64,000 nucleotides of DNA, taken from positions 1 to 64,000 of the forward strand of contig DASRVA010000090.1 in NCBI GenBank assembly GCA_035687745.1, in the 5' to 3' direction. The translations under genes and the position numbers were made by a program. Of the stretch, positions 52,256 through 60,790 are shown one piece after another. Position 1 is the first letter of the stretch. Each line of letters opens with the position of its first letter. The notes beneath the pieces were generated by a model. That model made no database searches. It had not been told where the DNA came from and saw only the letters and a program-made list of their open reading frames with translations. This DNA comes from DASRVA01 sp035687745 (lineage in GTDB: Bacteria > Gemmatimonadota > Gemmatimonadetes > JACCXV01 > JAHWKZ01).

Positions 52256-53071
52256 GTGATCGTTCTGCCGATCGTCCTGGCCAGCACGCTGGTCTTCGGG
52301 CCCGAACCCATCGTAATCACCGCGCCCGACACCCTGATCGACGTGGGCGGCCACGAGCTCCGCATCGAGGTCCGGGAGGGTTCCCGCCCGATCACGATCG
52401 TGCTCGAGGCGGGAGGCGGCGCCGACGCCTCGGCTTGGGCGACCGTACCCGACTCGCTGGCCCTGCAGACGGGGGCCACCGTCGTGACCTACGACCGGCC
52501 GGGCCTCGGCGGAAGCGAGGTAGGACCGGTCGACCTCACCCCGGAGGAAGAGATCCGCGACCTGAGCGACGCTCTCGACCGGCTCGGGACGCCCGCTCCG
52601 AGGATCCTCGTTGGCCACTCCTACGGCGCGATGCTGGCGATCCTCCACGCCGGGCTGTACCCGAGTCAGGTGGTCGGGCTGGTTCTCGTCGACCCCATGA
52701 ACCCGGTCTTCGTTCTGGAGACCGGCGACTTCGTCCAATCGACCGTCCCCGACATCGCCGAACCCGCGAACGACCGTGAGCGGGTCGTCGTCCGGATGAA
52801 GCGCACCTTCTCCGACCTGACGGCCCGGACCGCCGGGTTCGAGCCCGCTCTCTCGATCCCGATCATCGTCCTGACCGCGGGCGAACCCTGGTGGGACTCG
52901 GACGAGATCGACCGGGCCTGGCGCCGGAGCCACGAGGTCATCGCCGGACGCTCGTCCGACCGGGAGCTCATGGTGGCCAAGGGCTCGGACCACGATGTGC
53001 CGGAGGAGCGACCCGACCTGATCGTGGACGCCGTGAACCGGCTCCTGACAACGGTCGACGGGGGCGAGTAG
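52256..53071 (+). CDS. Alpha/beta hydrolase
   Basis: A 271-residue hydrolase, possibly exported (short hydrophobic start IVLPIVLASTLVF). TIVLEAGGGADASAW is the oxyanion region, ILVGHSYGAMLAIL the nucleophile elbow with Ser, and KGSDHDVPEERPD supplies the catalytic histidine. VVTYDRPGLGGSEVG is the usual loop following strand 4. Substrates of such general hydrolases cannot be inferred. Divergent from mutS; GTG 52256 begins 93 bases away. TAGAAT at 52208 is a possible -10. Confidence 0.85.
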   Translation: MIVLPIVLASTLVFGPEPIVITAPDTLIDVGGHELRIEVREGSRPITIVLEAGGGADASAWATVPDSLALQTGATVVTYDRPGLGGSEVGPVDLTPEEEIRDLSDALDRLGTPAPRILVGHSYGAMLAILHAGLYPSQVVGLVLVDPMNPVFVLETGDFVQSTVPDIAEPANDRERVVVRMKRTFSDLTARTAGFEPALSIPIIVLTAGEPWWDSDEIDRAWRRSHEVIAGRSSDRELMVAKGSDHDVPEERPDLIVDAVNRLLTTVDGGE

Positions 53072-53217
53072 GGCGGTCTTCCGGGTCTTCGGGGTCACCG
53101 GCGATCCTCGCGCGCGGAGGCAGATGAGAGCTCAGGGATGGGAGGTTCGTACGAGCGCGCGTCGAGGGTTGAAGCTAAAGGCTGCGGCCGACCCCCGCCA
53201 ATCCTTCATCCAAGCTG

Positions 53218-53226
53218 TGATATACT
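53218..53226 (+). promoter_or_regulatory. Extended -10 promoter candidate
   Basis: TGATATACT (TGN followed by TATACT) lies 75 bases before ATG 53302. No -35 is evident, as expected for an extended -10 promoter. It would start a transcript for the Met-rich membrane protein and the cyclase gene behind it. Confidence 0.55.
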
Positions 53227-53301
53227 CGGGATCCGGGTCCGCCTACCTGTCGGGAGGACATCTCGGGATCCGGAGGCCCCACACTCGAAGGGGAGATCGC
53301 G

Positions 53302-53847
53302 ATGCGCTCGAAGACCGGTGCAGGCGTGGTGGCCGGGCTGCTCGCCGGCCTCGTGTACGGGATCGTGATGCAGATGGTGACGGTGCCGATGCCTGGCGGA
53401 GGCGAGGCGCCGATGTCCGGGGGCGGCATGCCGATGCCCGGGGAAGCCGGGATGCCGATGCCAGAGGGAGGCCGGATGCCGATGATGGCGATGGTCGCTC
53501 AGGTGGTCCGGTCGGATAGCCTCGCCGTCGGCTGGATCTTCCTCCTGTTCACGGGCGCGGTGATGGGGGTGATCTTCGCGTGGGTACTCGGCGATCGGGC
53601 GACCAGAATCGGCGGCGGGCTCGCCTGGGGAGCCCTCTACGGCGTCTTCTGGTGGGTTCTCGGCACGCTCATCCTGATGCCCATCCTTCTCGGGATGTCG
53701 GCGTTCGCGCCACTCACGATGGCGCCGATGCGCCCAGGAGCCATGTGGAGTCTGGCGGCATACCTCCTCTCTGGGCCAATCCTCGGCGCGGTCTTCGCCG
53801 GTCTGCACAGAGAGGTCGCGGCGCCGGGGCCCGCCCCGCGCGCGTAA
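53302..53847 (+). CDS. Membrane protein with Met-rich loop
   Basis: A 181-residue membrane protein with four predicted helices: the first around GAGVVAGLLAGLVYGIVM, the others near SLAVGWIFLLFTGAVMGVIF, GALYGVFWWVLGTLI and SLAAYLLSGPILGAVF. Between helices 1 and 2 is a loop of about 40 residues in which every few positions is methionine next to glycine or proline (for example GGGMPMPGEAGMPMPEGG). Met-rich loops bind copper(I) in known proteins, so a metal role is conceivable, but it is inference. It lies 20 bases upstream of the cyclase gene and both probably share one transcript. Confidence 0.65.
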   Translation: MRSKTGAGVVAGLLAGLVYGIVMQMVTVPMPGGGEAPMSGGGMPMPGEAGMPMPEGGRMPMMAMVAQVVRSDSLAVGWIFLLFTGAVMGVIFAWVLGDRATRIGGGLAWGALYGVFWWVLGTLILMPILLGMSAFAPLTMAPMRPGAMWSLAAYLLSGPILGAVFAGLHREVAAPGPAPRA

Positions 53848-53867
53848 GAAAGGAGTACGGCGAGTTC

Positions 53868-54662
53868 ATGCCCCCGAAACTGACCACGGAAGAGCTATGG
53901 TCCGCGTTTTTGACGGGTCCGCGGTTGGGGAAAGTCATAAAACTCCGCCGTCGGCTGTTCCTGATGTTGCCTGGGACCCACCGGTGCAAGAACTGTAGTG
54001 CCCCCTTTGATCGCCCCGCCGCGTGGCTCATGCCCTTGATAGGTCACGGTCAATACAGGAAGAATCCGCGCTTCTGCAGTTTTTGAATGGCGTTCGCGAA
54101 ACGGTACCCGGGTGGTGCCGAGCTCGAAATCTCCATGCTCTTCGTCGATGTGCGCGGTTCGACCCGCATAGCGGAGGGGATGAGCCCGGCAGGCTTCGGT
54201 CGACTGATGAACCGCTTCTACAAGGCGGCTACCGACGTCCTCATCCGAACTGATGCCGTCATCGACAAGCTGGTTGGGGACGAGGTGATCGGTTTGTACC
54301 TTCCCATCTTCACGGGGCCGAACCACGCGCGTCCGGCGGTGCTTGCCGCGCAAGAGCTGTTATTGGCGACCGGGCAGGCCGAGGAGGAAGGGCCCTGGCT
54401 TCCAATCGGCATCGGCGTTCATACGGGTGTTGCGTTCGTCGGCACGGTGGGTGGCGCGGAGGATACGGTCAGCGACATCACCGCGCTGGGCGATAACGTC
54501 AACATAACCGCGCGTCTCGCGTCCGTGGCCGGACCGGGCGAGGCCCTGATCAGCGAGGCCGCCTATGCGGCTGGCGGAATGGATCTCGGGGATCTGGAGT
54601 CGCGCCAGCTCGAATTGAAGGGGAAGAGCGAGCCGATCTCGGCTCGAGTGCTGCAAGTCTGA
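53868..54662 (+). CDS. Adenylate/guanylate cyclase with Zn-ribbon-like head, interrupted by in-frame TGA
   Basis: From ATG 53868 the frame runs through a CxxC pair (C40, C43 in HRCKNCSAP), the block PLIGHGQYRKNPRFCSF, then TGA at 54084-54086, and continues at once in the same frame to 54662. Relatives read NPRFCxxC here, so TGA replaces the fourth Cys of CxxC...CxxC. The rest is a class III cyclase: LEISMLFVDVRGSTRIAEGM and DKLVGDEVIGLY hold the metal aspartates, ALGDNVNITARLA the N/R pair. Read straight through it would be 265 codons; alone, the second part starts at ATG 54087, directly after the stop. Codons such as ATA, TTG and AAA are commoner than in the neighbours, hinting at transfer. 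Nonsense mutation, reinitiation or selenocysteine remain open. Confidence 0.75.
54084..54128 (+). other. In-frame TGA with downstream stem-loop (candidate recoding element)
   Basis: A 7-bp upper stem (54102-54108 with 54114-54120, one G-T pair) with loop CGGGT, plus a 4-bp lower stem TTCG/CGAA (54093-54096 with 54125-54128) and an internal loop. The apical loop begins 22 nt after TGA. Bacterial SECIS elements lie at similar distances and need G in the loop. GC-rich DNA forms such hairpins often, so this is suggestive only. Confidence 0.35.
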
Positions 54663-54698
54663 ATCAATTTCATGCGGTGCAGCAGAGGCCTGCGGGGC

Positions 54699-55985
54699 CT
54701 ACTCCCCGCCGATCTGCCCCAGCCACTCCAGGATCACGTCCGGATATCCCCCTACCGTCCGCGGCCATACGTCCCCCGGGCGGCGGACGCGGAACGTGTG
54801 GTCGGCGCCCTCGAAGATCTGCGTCTCGACCGGCGCCCCGTCGCCGATCGCCTGGAGGATTGCGGCCCGGCTGGCCTCGGCCGGCACCCGCTCGTCCTCC
54901 GAGCCATAGACGAGGAGGACCGGCACCCGGATCTGTCCCCACCAGGCGAGCGGATCGAACTCGGCGAAGCGTCGCGAGAAGGCCCAATAGGAATCGTCCG
55001 GCCCGGGGGGCTCGAAGTACCAGTCGTGCCCCTCGGCCAGGGCCGCCGCCACGTCGAGCTCCTCGCGCGGTGCTCCGCGGTACGCCACGTCCACGATCGC
55101 GTCGACGTAGGCCTTCGCCAGCGCCGCCTCGGCCGGCGGCAGCGAGGCGACGCCGATCGCGTTCCCGATGCTGTAGACCTCGACGTCCGCCATGGGCAGC
55201 CCCGCGGCCGCCGACCCGATCACGAAGTCGGCCTGCGACCGCGCCGCCGCGAGCGGCGCAATCGTGCCACCCTGGCTGTGACCGTGGATCCCGACCCGCT
55301 CGGGGTCGATCCCGGGTTGGGTTCGCGCGAAGGCGACCGCCGCCGCGGCATCGGCCGCCAGGTCCTCGAAGGCCGACTCCTGCCAGGAGCCGGTCGAGCC
55401 GCCGACCCCACGCTTGTCCCAGATGAGGGCGGCGAACCCCTCTCGGGCGAGGCGCCGGGCGAGGTAGCGCGACGCCCACCGACCCTCGGCACCGGAGCCG
55501 TGGAGGAAGACGACCGCGGGGTAGGGGCCGGTACCGAACGGCAGGAGGAGCGTCCCGGCCAGCTCGATGTCTCCGTTCCGGAAACGGACCTCCCGCTCGC
55601 GCAGCGGGAAGGGCGGCTCCGGGGACCGGCGGAAGGCGAACGAGCCGGTGGTCCCGTTCTCGACCAGCCCGCCGCTGAGGAAATGCCCGTCGACCCGACC
55701 CTCGAACTCCGTCGTCGTGGCGTCGCCGACCAGACGCAGGCGGACGACCGGCGGATCGAAGACGACCTCCGTGAACGGGATCCCCACGACCCGCAGCCGC
55801 TCGGAGTCGAACGTGCCCTTCCAGACGCCGGCCGCGTTCTCGAACCGCATCGTGACGTCGAGGGTGTCCGCATCCCGAATCCAGCTTCCGATCCAGGACC
55901 CCGCCAGATCCTGTGCCGGAAGGGTGGGCGGCGATCCAGCGAGAAGGGTGAGGCACAGCGCGACCCGCGCGCCTGCGCGAGCCAC
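54699..55985 (-). CDS. Exported alpha/beta hydrolase of the prolyl-oligopeptidase/acyl-hydrolase type
   Basis: A 428-residue exported hydrolase. GTG 55985 leads into a signal sequence (VALCLTLLAGSPPTLPAQD). The first 120 residues form a beta-rich domain similar to those in secreted hydrolases (LAGSWIGSWIRDADTLDVTM). The hydrolase part has VVFLHGSGAEGRW, LIWDKRGVGGSTGSW, IGIHGHSQGGTIAPLA with the nucleophile Ser, LLVYGSEDERVPAE with the acid and FEGADHTFRVR with the catalytic His. Peptides or esters are possible substrates. It follows the MBL gene by 20 bases in the same direction. Confidence 0.85.
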   Translation of the reverse strand: MARAGARVALCLTLLAGSPPTLPAQDLAGSWIGSWIRDADTLDVTMRFENAAGVWKGTFDSERLRVVGIPFTEVVFDPPVVRLRLVGDATTTEFEGRVDGHFLSGGLVENGTTGSFAFRRSPEPPFPLREREVRFRNGDIELAGTLLLPFGTGPYPAVVFLHGSGAEGRWASRYLARRLAREGFAALIWDKRGVGGSTGSWQESAFEDLAADAAAAVAFARTQPGIDPERVGIHGHSQGGTIAPLAAARSQADFVIGSAAAGLPMADVEVYSIGNAIGVASLPPAEAALAKAYVDAIVDVAYRGAPREELDVAAALAEGHDWYFEPPGPDDSYWAFSRRFAEFDPLAWWGQIRVPVLLVYGSEDERVPAEASRAAILQAIGDGAPVETQIFEGADHTFRVRRPGDVWPRTVGGYPDVILEWLGQIGGE

Positions 55986-56005
55986 GCGGACGGATCGGAT
56001 CGCTC

Positions 56006-56812
56006 TCAGCAGCCCCCCGCCAGCCGCTCGCCGGGCTCGTCCAGGACCGCTGCCGACGGGGCCTGCACGGCGAGGTGCGCGATGATGTCCCCGACCTCCC
56101 GCTCCAGATGGAAGGCCGCCGTGCACTCGGCGCCGATCGCCTCGAGGATCTCGGGGCCCCCGGAGCCGCTCAGGACCCAGTACGGGACGAGGGCCATCTC
56201 CGGCGCCGGCCGGCCCTCCAGGAAGGCCGCCAGATCGCTCGGCGCCGGCTGCGCGTCCCCCAGGTGGAGGACGGTCATGCCGGGCAGCTCGATCCGGTAC
56301 CCGACATGGCCGATCTCCGCATGGGCGAGACCGAGCGCCTCCACCGCGAACCCGCCCATGTCGAGCCGGAGGTACGAGCCGGGCGGCAGGTCGAGCGGCT
56401 GGAGGCGTTCCCCGTAGCGCTCGAGCTGATCGGGCTCGAACGCCGCGATGGCGTCCCCGGATGCGATCAAGGAGGCCTCCGGGTTGGCATCCAGGTGCCG
56501 CGCCACCGCCGCCGGATCGAAGTGGTCGTCGTGGCGGTGGGTAACCAGCACCAGGTCGATGTCCCGGAACCGGCCGACGGCTCCCTCCAGCGAGTCACGG
56601 ACGGCCGCCGGGACAGCCGGGTACTCGGGAAGGCCCTCGCCGAACAGCCCGTCGATCACGACCGCGATGTCGCCGCCCGTCACCAGGACCCCCTCGTTGG
56701 CGAGGTACTCGACGGTCGGGCCGGGCTGTAGAGCAGAGATGGGACATGGCGTCGCAACCGACCCCAGGATGAAGAGCAGCGTCCGCTGCGGGAGAAGGGC
56801 CATCACCATCAT
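56006..56812 (-). CDS. Exported MBL-fold metallo-hydrolase (UlaG-like)
   Basis: A 268-residue metallo-beta-lactamase-fold protein with an N-terminal hydrophobic signal (TLLFILGSVATPCPISALQ). VEYLANEGVLVTGGDIAVVI, LVLVTHRHDDHFDP (HxHxDH), FAVEALGLAHAEIGHVGY and MTVLHLGDAQPAP (metal Asp) mark the UlaG/RomA-type branch, lactonase-like or general hydrolases. Export suggests a periplasmic substrate. ATG 56812 is used; the frame upstream overlaps the VOC gene on the other strand and is rejected. Co-directional with the hydrolase at 54699. Confidence 0.88.
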   Translation of the reverse strand: MMVMALLPQRTLLFILGSVATPCPISALQPGPTVEYLANEGVLVTGGDIAVVIDGLFGEGLPEYPAVPAAVRDSLEGAVGRFRDIDLVLVTHRHDDHFDPAAVARHLDANPEASLIASGDAIAAFEPDQLERYGERLQPLDLPPGSYLRLDMGGFAVEALGLAHAEIGHVGYRIELPGMTVLHLGDAQPAPSDLAAFLEGRPAPEMALVPYWVLSGSGGPEILEAIGAECTAAFHLEREVGDIIAHLAVQAPSAAVLDEPGERLAGGC

Positions 56813-56876
56813 GCTAGCGTGGACGGCCCGACGACGGGAGATGCTATGTTCTACCCGACCACCCCCGAGGAGGCGC

Positions 56877-57377
56877 ATGACCGCCCGACCCATCGATCCC
56901 GGCGTCACGATCGGCCACATCCACCTGAAAGTGGCGGACCTGGAGCGCGCGCTCGGCTTCTGGCGCGACGTGCTGGGGTTCGAGCTGACCCAGCGCTACG
57001 GCTCCCAGGCGGCCTTCGTCGCCGCGGGCGGCTATCACCACCACATCGGGCTGAACACGTGGGAGAGCCGTGGGGGATCGCCTCCTCCGCCGGGGACGAC
57101 GGGACTCTACCACGTCGCGGTCCGCTATCCGTCCCGGAGGGCGCTGGCCGACGCGTTGCGCCGCTTGATCCAGGCCGAGATCGCGCTCGACGGCGCGAGC
57201 GATCACGGGGTCAGCGAGGCCCTGTATCTGCGTGATCCGGACCAGAACGGCGTCGAGCTCTACTGGGACCGGCCGCGCGACGCGTGGCCTCGCGACGCCG
57301 ACGGGGCGATCGCCATGACGACCAAAGCGCTCGACCTGGAAGGCCTGCTCCGGGAAGCGGAGATTCCAGCCTCGTGA
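56877..57377 (+). CDS. VOC family protein (CatE-like, possible ring-cleaving dioxygenase)
   Basis: A 166-residue vicinal-oxygen-chelate protein. IGHIHLKVADLERALGFWRD with its metal histidine, FVAAGGYHHHIGLNTWES, LYHVAVRYPSRRALADALRR with the second histidine and RDPDQNGVELYWDRP with the glutamate make a full 2-His-1-Glu set, as in CatE/glyoxalase-type enzymes. Many relatives cleave catechols, others are lyases. GAGGAGGCGC precedes ATG 56877, and TATGTT at 56843 is a plausible -10. The stop overlaps the next GTG. Confidence 0.9.
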   Translation: MTARPIDPGVTIGHIHLKVADLERALGFWRDVLGFELTQRYGSQAAFVAAGGYHHHIGLNTWESRGGSPPPPGTTGLYHVAVRYPSRRALADALRRLIQAEIALDGASDHGVSEALYLRDPDQNGVELYWDRPRDAWPRDADGAIAMTTKALDLEGLLREAEIPAS

Positions 57378-58156
57378 GGGCATCGATCACGTTGACGTGC
57401 TTCCTCGGCCTTGCCCTGCCGGCCGTCGGTCAGGCCCAGGAGGAGGACGAGGTCGTCCGACAAGCCTTCGTCCAGGCCTTCGGGAAGAGCCCGGCGGATT
57501 CGCGATCGACGGCGCTCGTTCCGTCACCGGAAATCGACGCCGCCATCACGGCCGGGCGTAGCGCGGTCGCCGCACCGTCCGACCACGCGCTGCAGGCGGA
57601 GTTCACCGAGCATCTCGGCCGGATCATCGACTCCCATGGAACCACGAACATCCATGAGATGCTGTTCGTAGTGTTCAAGGAGTCGGTCGCCGAGATGCAA
57701 GAGGACAAGAAGTACTACCTCGAAAAGCTGGCTCGGATGAACCAGATGGGCGAGGCACTGTCGGCATATCTGGAGGAGCTCGCCGATGCCAGCCGGCGGC
57801 TGGGCGGTATGGAGCGCGGATCGACCGGGCGAGCCTCGAGGACGGTGCCGATCGAGGTCCGAACTTTCGATCCCGTGTGGGTCGAGTCGCTCGCTCGAGA
57901 CTCCGGCGACGACCGGTCGATCGTCTGCGACCGCTGCCTGACGACCCGCGAGGCCACCCTCAACGCCGAGCAGATCCAGCGCGAGCAGGAATCCGTCCTC
58001 GGAGTCCAGCGGCGTCTTCAGGCTGCGCTCCAGGAGGCGGGGATGCGGCGGGCCGAGCTCAAGCTGCGGACGGACGCCGTCGTCCGGATGCTCGCCGAGG
58101 TCCTGCAAACGATCGACAGGGAGCAGGAAAGGAACGCCCGCACAACGACGCCTTGA
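57374..58156 (+). CDS. Secreted coiled-coil protein of unknown function
   Basis: A 260-residue exported protein: signal VRASITLTCFLGLALPAVGQ, then a mostly helical body with heptad-like stretches (ESVAEMQEDKKYYLEKLARM and LNAEQIQREQESVLGVQRRL). A CxxC pair in SIVCDRCLTT may bind metal or form a disulfide. GTG 57374 overlaps the VOC stop (GTGA), so it is coupled to that gene. No family is recognised. C-terminal region is charged and rich in Arg/Glu. Confidence 0.65.
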   Translation: MRASITLTCFLGLALPAVGQAQEEDEVVRQAFVQAFGKSPADSRSTALVPSPEIDAAITAGRSAVAAPSDHALQAEFTEHLGRIIDSHGTTNIHEMLFVVFKESVAEMQEDKKYYLEKLARMNQMGEALSAYLEELADASRRLGGMERGSTGRASRTVPIEVRTFDPVWVESLARDSGDDRSIVCDRCLTTREATLNAEQIQREQESVLGVQRRLQAALQEAGMRRAELKLRTDAVVRMLAEVLQTIDREQERNARTTTP

Positions 58157-58222
58157 CGTCCAGATGTTCCGATGCCTCTCTGCGCCTTCGAGGACGCCGT
58201 CCGGATATCGTTAGACAGCGCC

Positions 58223-59722
58223 TCACTCCACCCGCGCCATCGTGAACCCGTTGTACTCCAGGCTCTCGGCCGCGCCGCCGCCCTCCGGGAACGTGAAGTC
58301 GATCACCTCTCCGCCGCCCGTCAACTCGACCCGGAGCTGATCCTCGGCCGCCGCGTAGACCTCGGCCTCGCTCTCCGCGATCCCCATCGAGACCTCGAGG
58401 CCGTCGCCGACCACTCGCCATTCCATCCGTCCGAGCGCCGGATGCTCGTAGGCGCCGGCGTACGCCTCGAGCGGATGCGGGAGTGGCACCTGTCGCGCCG
58501 CGCGTTCGGCCAGGTGTTTCGTCAGCTCCTGGAGTTCTTGGGCGGCCCGCTCCTCCAACTGGCTCAGAGCTGCGTCGTACACGGCCGCCACATCGGTCTT
58601 CCCTCGCACGCGGTCGTAGATGTAGGTGGCCATCAGATCGGCCGCCGGCGAGGCGGGCCCGTCGCCGTTGACGAGCACGACCACGCCAATCCCGTGCGAC
58701 GGCATGAACGACAGGTGGGAGCGGTAGCCGGTGAAGGAGCCGAACCGGTGGACGATCGTGTCGCCTTCGAAGGTCCCCAGGTCCCAGCCGTAGCCCCAGC
58801 CGTAGCGGTGGAAGGGGCCGAACTCCCGATCCTGATCGACGTGCTTGCGGTGGGTGGACTCCAGCACGCGGGCCGGAAAGACCCGCTCACCCCCGACGGC
58901 ACCGTCGCCGAGGTGGGCGGCGACGAAGCGGCCCAGGTCCCTCGCCGTCGTGAAATGCCCACCGGCGGCGTGCATGTTCTCGTCCGCCTTGGCGAGGCGA
59001 ACCGGCTGCCAGCCTTCGCCCGGCCTGATTTCGTGCGGCCTGGCGACCTGGTCCGGCTCGAAATCGGAGACTCGTGCGCTCGTGTGATCCATCCCGAGGG
59101 GCTCCAGAACCTCGCGGCGAATGACTTCCTTCCATCCATGCCCGCCCTCGGGGCCCAGGACCAGCCCCAGGATGTTGTAGGGCAGATTCCCGTAGGAGAA
59201 CGCGTGGCCCGATTCGGAGGGGCCGTAGCCGGCGAGGAGCTCGACGAGCTGCCCCGCCTGGAAATCGCCTGTGAAGGCGGTGCGGAAGACGACGGGCCCG
59301 CCGTCCTGGAGGCCCTCGGTCATTGTGAGGAGGGCCTCGATCGTGACCGAATCGGCGTCGACCGGCTCCTCGAAGCGAACTCCAGGGATGTAGCGGGTCA
59401 CGGGTGCCTCGAGCTCCAGCTCCCCGCGCTCGACGAGCAGCACGACGGCGGTCGCCGTCAGCGCCTTGGTGCTCGAGGCGATGTAGAAGGCCGTGCCCTC
59501 GTCGACGACGCGGCCCGTTTCCTTGTCGGCGACGCCGAAGCCGGCCGTGTAGACAACCGAATCGCCGCGCGTGACCGCGATCCCCATTCCGGGGACCAGG
59601 CCGGCATCGACCAGACGCCGGGCGAAACCGTCCACGTCGGCCTCCCAGTCGTCGGACTGGCCGAACGCCGGGACCGCCAGAAAAAGGGAGAGAGCGGAAG
59701 AAAGAGTGGTCACGAGACGCAT
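58223..59722 (-). CDS. Secreted serine hydrolase (beta-lactamase/PBP4* family)
   Basis: A 499-residue exported hydrolase of the class C beta-lactamase/penicillin-binding fold. A signal peptide covers about residues 1-21 (ending VPAFGQ). The SxxK nucleophile is in FYIASSTKALTATAV, the YxN-type triad in AFSYGNLPYNILGL, and the third motif near VHRFGSFTGYRSHLSF. A C-terminal lipocalin-like domain (about 395-499, LEAYAGAYEHPALGRMEWRV) is typical of D-aminopeptidase or esterase members. Likely an esterase or peptidase rather than a true beta-lactamase. AGGAGCG precedes ATG 59722. Confidence 0.9.
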   Translation of the reverse strand: MRLVTTLSSALSLFLAVPAFGQSDDWEADVDGFARRLVDAGLVPGMGIAVTRGDSVVYTAGFGVADKETGRVVDEGTAFYIASSTKALTATAVVLLVERGELELEAPVTRYIPGVRFEEPVDADSVTIEALLTMTEGLQDGGPVVFRTAFTGDFQAGQLVELLAGYGPSESGHAFSYGNLPYNILGLVLGPEGGHGWKEVIRREVLEPLGMDHTSARVSDFEPDQVARPHEIRPGEGWQPVRLAKADENMHAAGGHFTTARDLGRFVAAHLGDGAVGGERVFPARVLESTHRKHVDQDREFGPFHRYGWGYGWDLGTFEGDTIVHRFGSFTGYRSHLSFMPSHGIGVVVLVNGDGPASPAADLMATYIYDRVRGKTDVAAVYDAALSQLEERAAQELQELTKHLAERAARQVPLPHPLEAYAGAYEHPALGRMEWRVVGDGLEVSMGIAESEAEVYAAAEDQLRVELTGGGEVIDFTFPEGGGAAESLEYNGFTMARVE

Positions 59723-59747
59723 GGGATCGCTCCTGCCGCGGTGAATG

Positions 59748-60155
59748 CTATCGGTTGGCGGTGAATGCCATCGGGACGGCGAGGAGCGCCCGGGCCCCGG
59801 CGCCGGCATGGATCCACCGCCAGGGCCCGAGCCCGCGGTCGTCGCGGGCGAAAGGCCGGTCCAGGTCGAGCAGGATCTGGAGGACCCGAGCTCCTCTCGG
59901 CCCCACCCGGTCGGCGTGGACGACGCCCGCCGGCTTGACCACCACGCTCAGGCAGGTCGCCACCTCGTCGAGGCGCCCTACCGTTTCGCGGATCCCGCCG
60001 GCCAGGACCAGGGTGATCCCGTCGTACTCGTGGGCATGAGCGGCCTGACGAAGACCGGGTCGGTACGCGACCTCGCGCACGCGGAACCCCTCGCCCGCGA
60101 AATCCCGGTGGACGACGGGGACGCCGCCGTTCGACGCGCATTCCGTGTCGGCCAT
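59748..60155 (-). CDS. Stand-alone AraC-type cupin sensor domain (no HTH)
   Basis: A 135-residue protein with a cupin fold: FRVREVAYRPGLRQAAHAHE (metal histidines), YDGITLVLAGGIRETVGRLD, VVKPAGVVHADRVGPRGARV (second histidine motif). It resembles the sensor half of AraC-family regulators but the usual 100-residue helix-turn-helix part is absent; it stops after LLAVPMAFTANR. It may be a truncated regulator, or a true stand-alone cupin. It is 25 bases upstream of the serine hydrolase gene and reads the same way. Confidence 0.65.
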   Translation of the reverse strand: MADTECASNGGVPVVHRDFAGEGFRVREVAYRPGLRQAAHAHEYDGITLVLAGGIRETVGRLDEVATCLSVVVKPAGVVHADRVGPRGARVLQILLDLDRPFARDDRGLGPWRWIHAGAGARALLAVPMAFTANR

Positions 60156-60211
60156 GATCCCTCAACGAAGCCGGGCGCGTCGGGGTTTCCGGCGCTCTCC
60201 GGTTTTTTCCG

Positions 60212-60637
60212 TCAGAGCGATCGTCCCCGCCGCATCCTGAGGTCCAGGCTCCATGGCCCCGCGCCGTTCCCGGCCAGGAAGATCCACACGGACATGTAGA
60301 GGAGCGCCAGCTCGCCGCCGTTCAGCAACGGAACCGGCCCGCGTGGGAAATGGGCGTAGAAGTAGGCGATGATCATCTCCAGCGCGAGGATGAGCGCGAC
60401 CGGTCGCGTGAAGAGCCCGAGCAGGATCAGGAGCCCGCCGAAGACCTCGAGCACGCCGGCCAGCCCCATCAGCGAGAAGAGGGGCGCCGAGCCGCCGGCC
60501 TCGCCCATGCCGCCGAACCAGCCGAACAGCTTGGGCATCCCGTGCATGCAGTACAGCGCCCCGGCGATGATCCGAAGGATCGCGTGGGTGGCGCGGGCAA
60601 GGCCGGTGGAGCTGACCGTGGTCGAGGACAGGGCCAT
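60212..60637 (-). CDS. DoxX family membrane protein
   Basis: A 141-residue protein with four helices. ILRIIAGALYCMHGMPKLFG, APLFSLMGLAGVLEVFGGLL, LLGLFTRPVALILALEMIIA and FYAHFPRGPVPLLNGGELAL are the classical DoxX (SURF4-like) blocks. Family members take part in thiosulfate oxidation or in redox-linked membrane functions; most bacterial ones are unassigned. AGGAGG lies 7 bases before ATG 60637. It is 56 bases upstream of the cupin gene and reads the same way. Confidence 0.92.
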   Translation of the reverse strand: MALSSTTVSSTGLARATHAILRIIAGALYCMHGMPKLFGWFGGMGEAGGSAPLFSLMGLAGVLEVFGGLLILLGLFTRPVALILALEMIIAYFYAHFPRGPVPLLNGGELALLYMSVWIFLAGNGAGPWSLDLRMRRGRSL

Positions 60638-60790
60638 GTGCCTCCTGAGGAAAAGGGGGTCGGGGTACCGTAATCGCTGTCAAGGATATGACGGTCTAGG
60701 CCGGGGCTCCAGTTCAGCGGGCCTCCCAACCGCCTCGCCCCGTCGAGGCTTTCTTCTCCGGGCCGCTTCCCCCCGACCAAGGAGAACCCG

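Noticed and set aside
8700..60680. GTCGG..GGTACCGTA repeated upstream of two secreted-protein genes (about 8705 and 60664)
   Set aside because: Only two occurrences, palindromic core, different distances to the starts (about 70 and 115 bases). Not enough for a motif.
60678..60683. TTGACA on the minus strand upstream of the DoxX gene
   Set aside because: There is no -10-like hexamer at 16-18 bases; the next AT-containing sequence is GGTACC at the wrong spacing.
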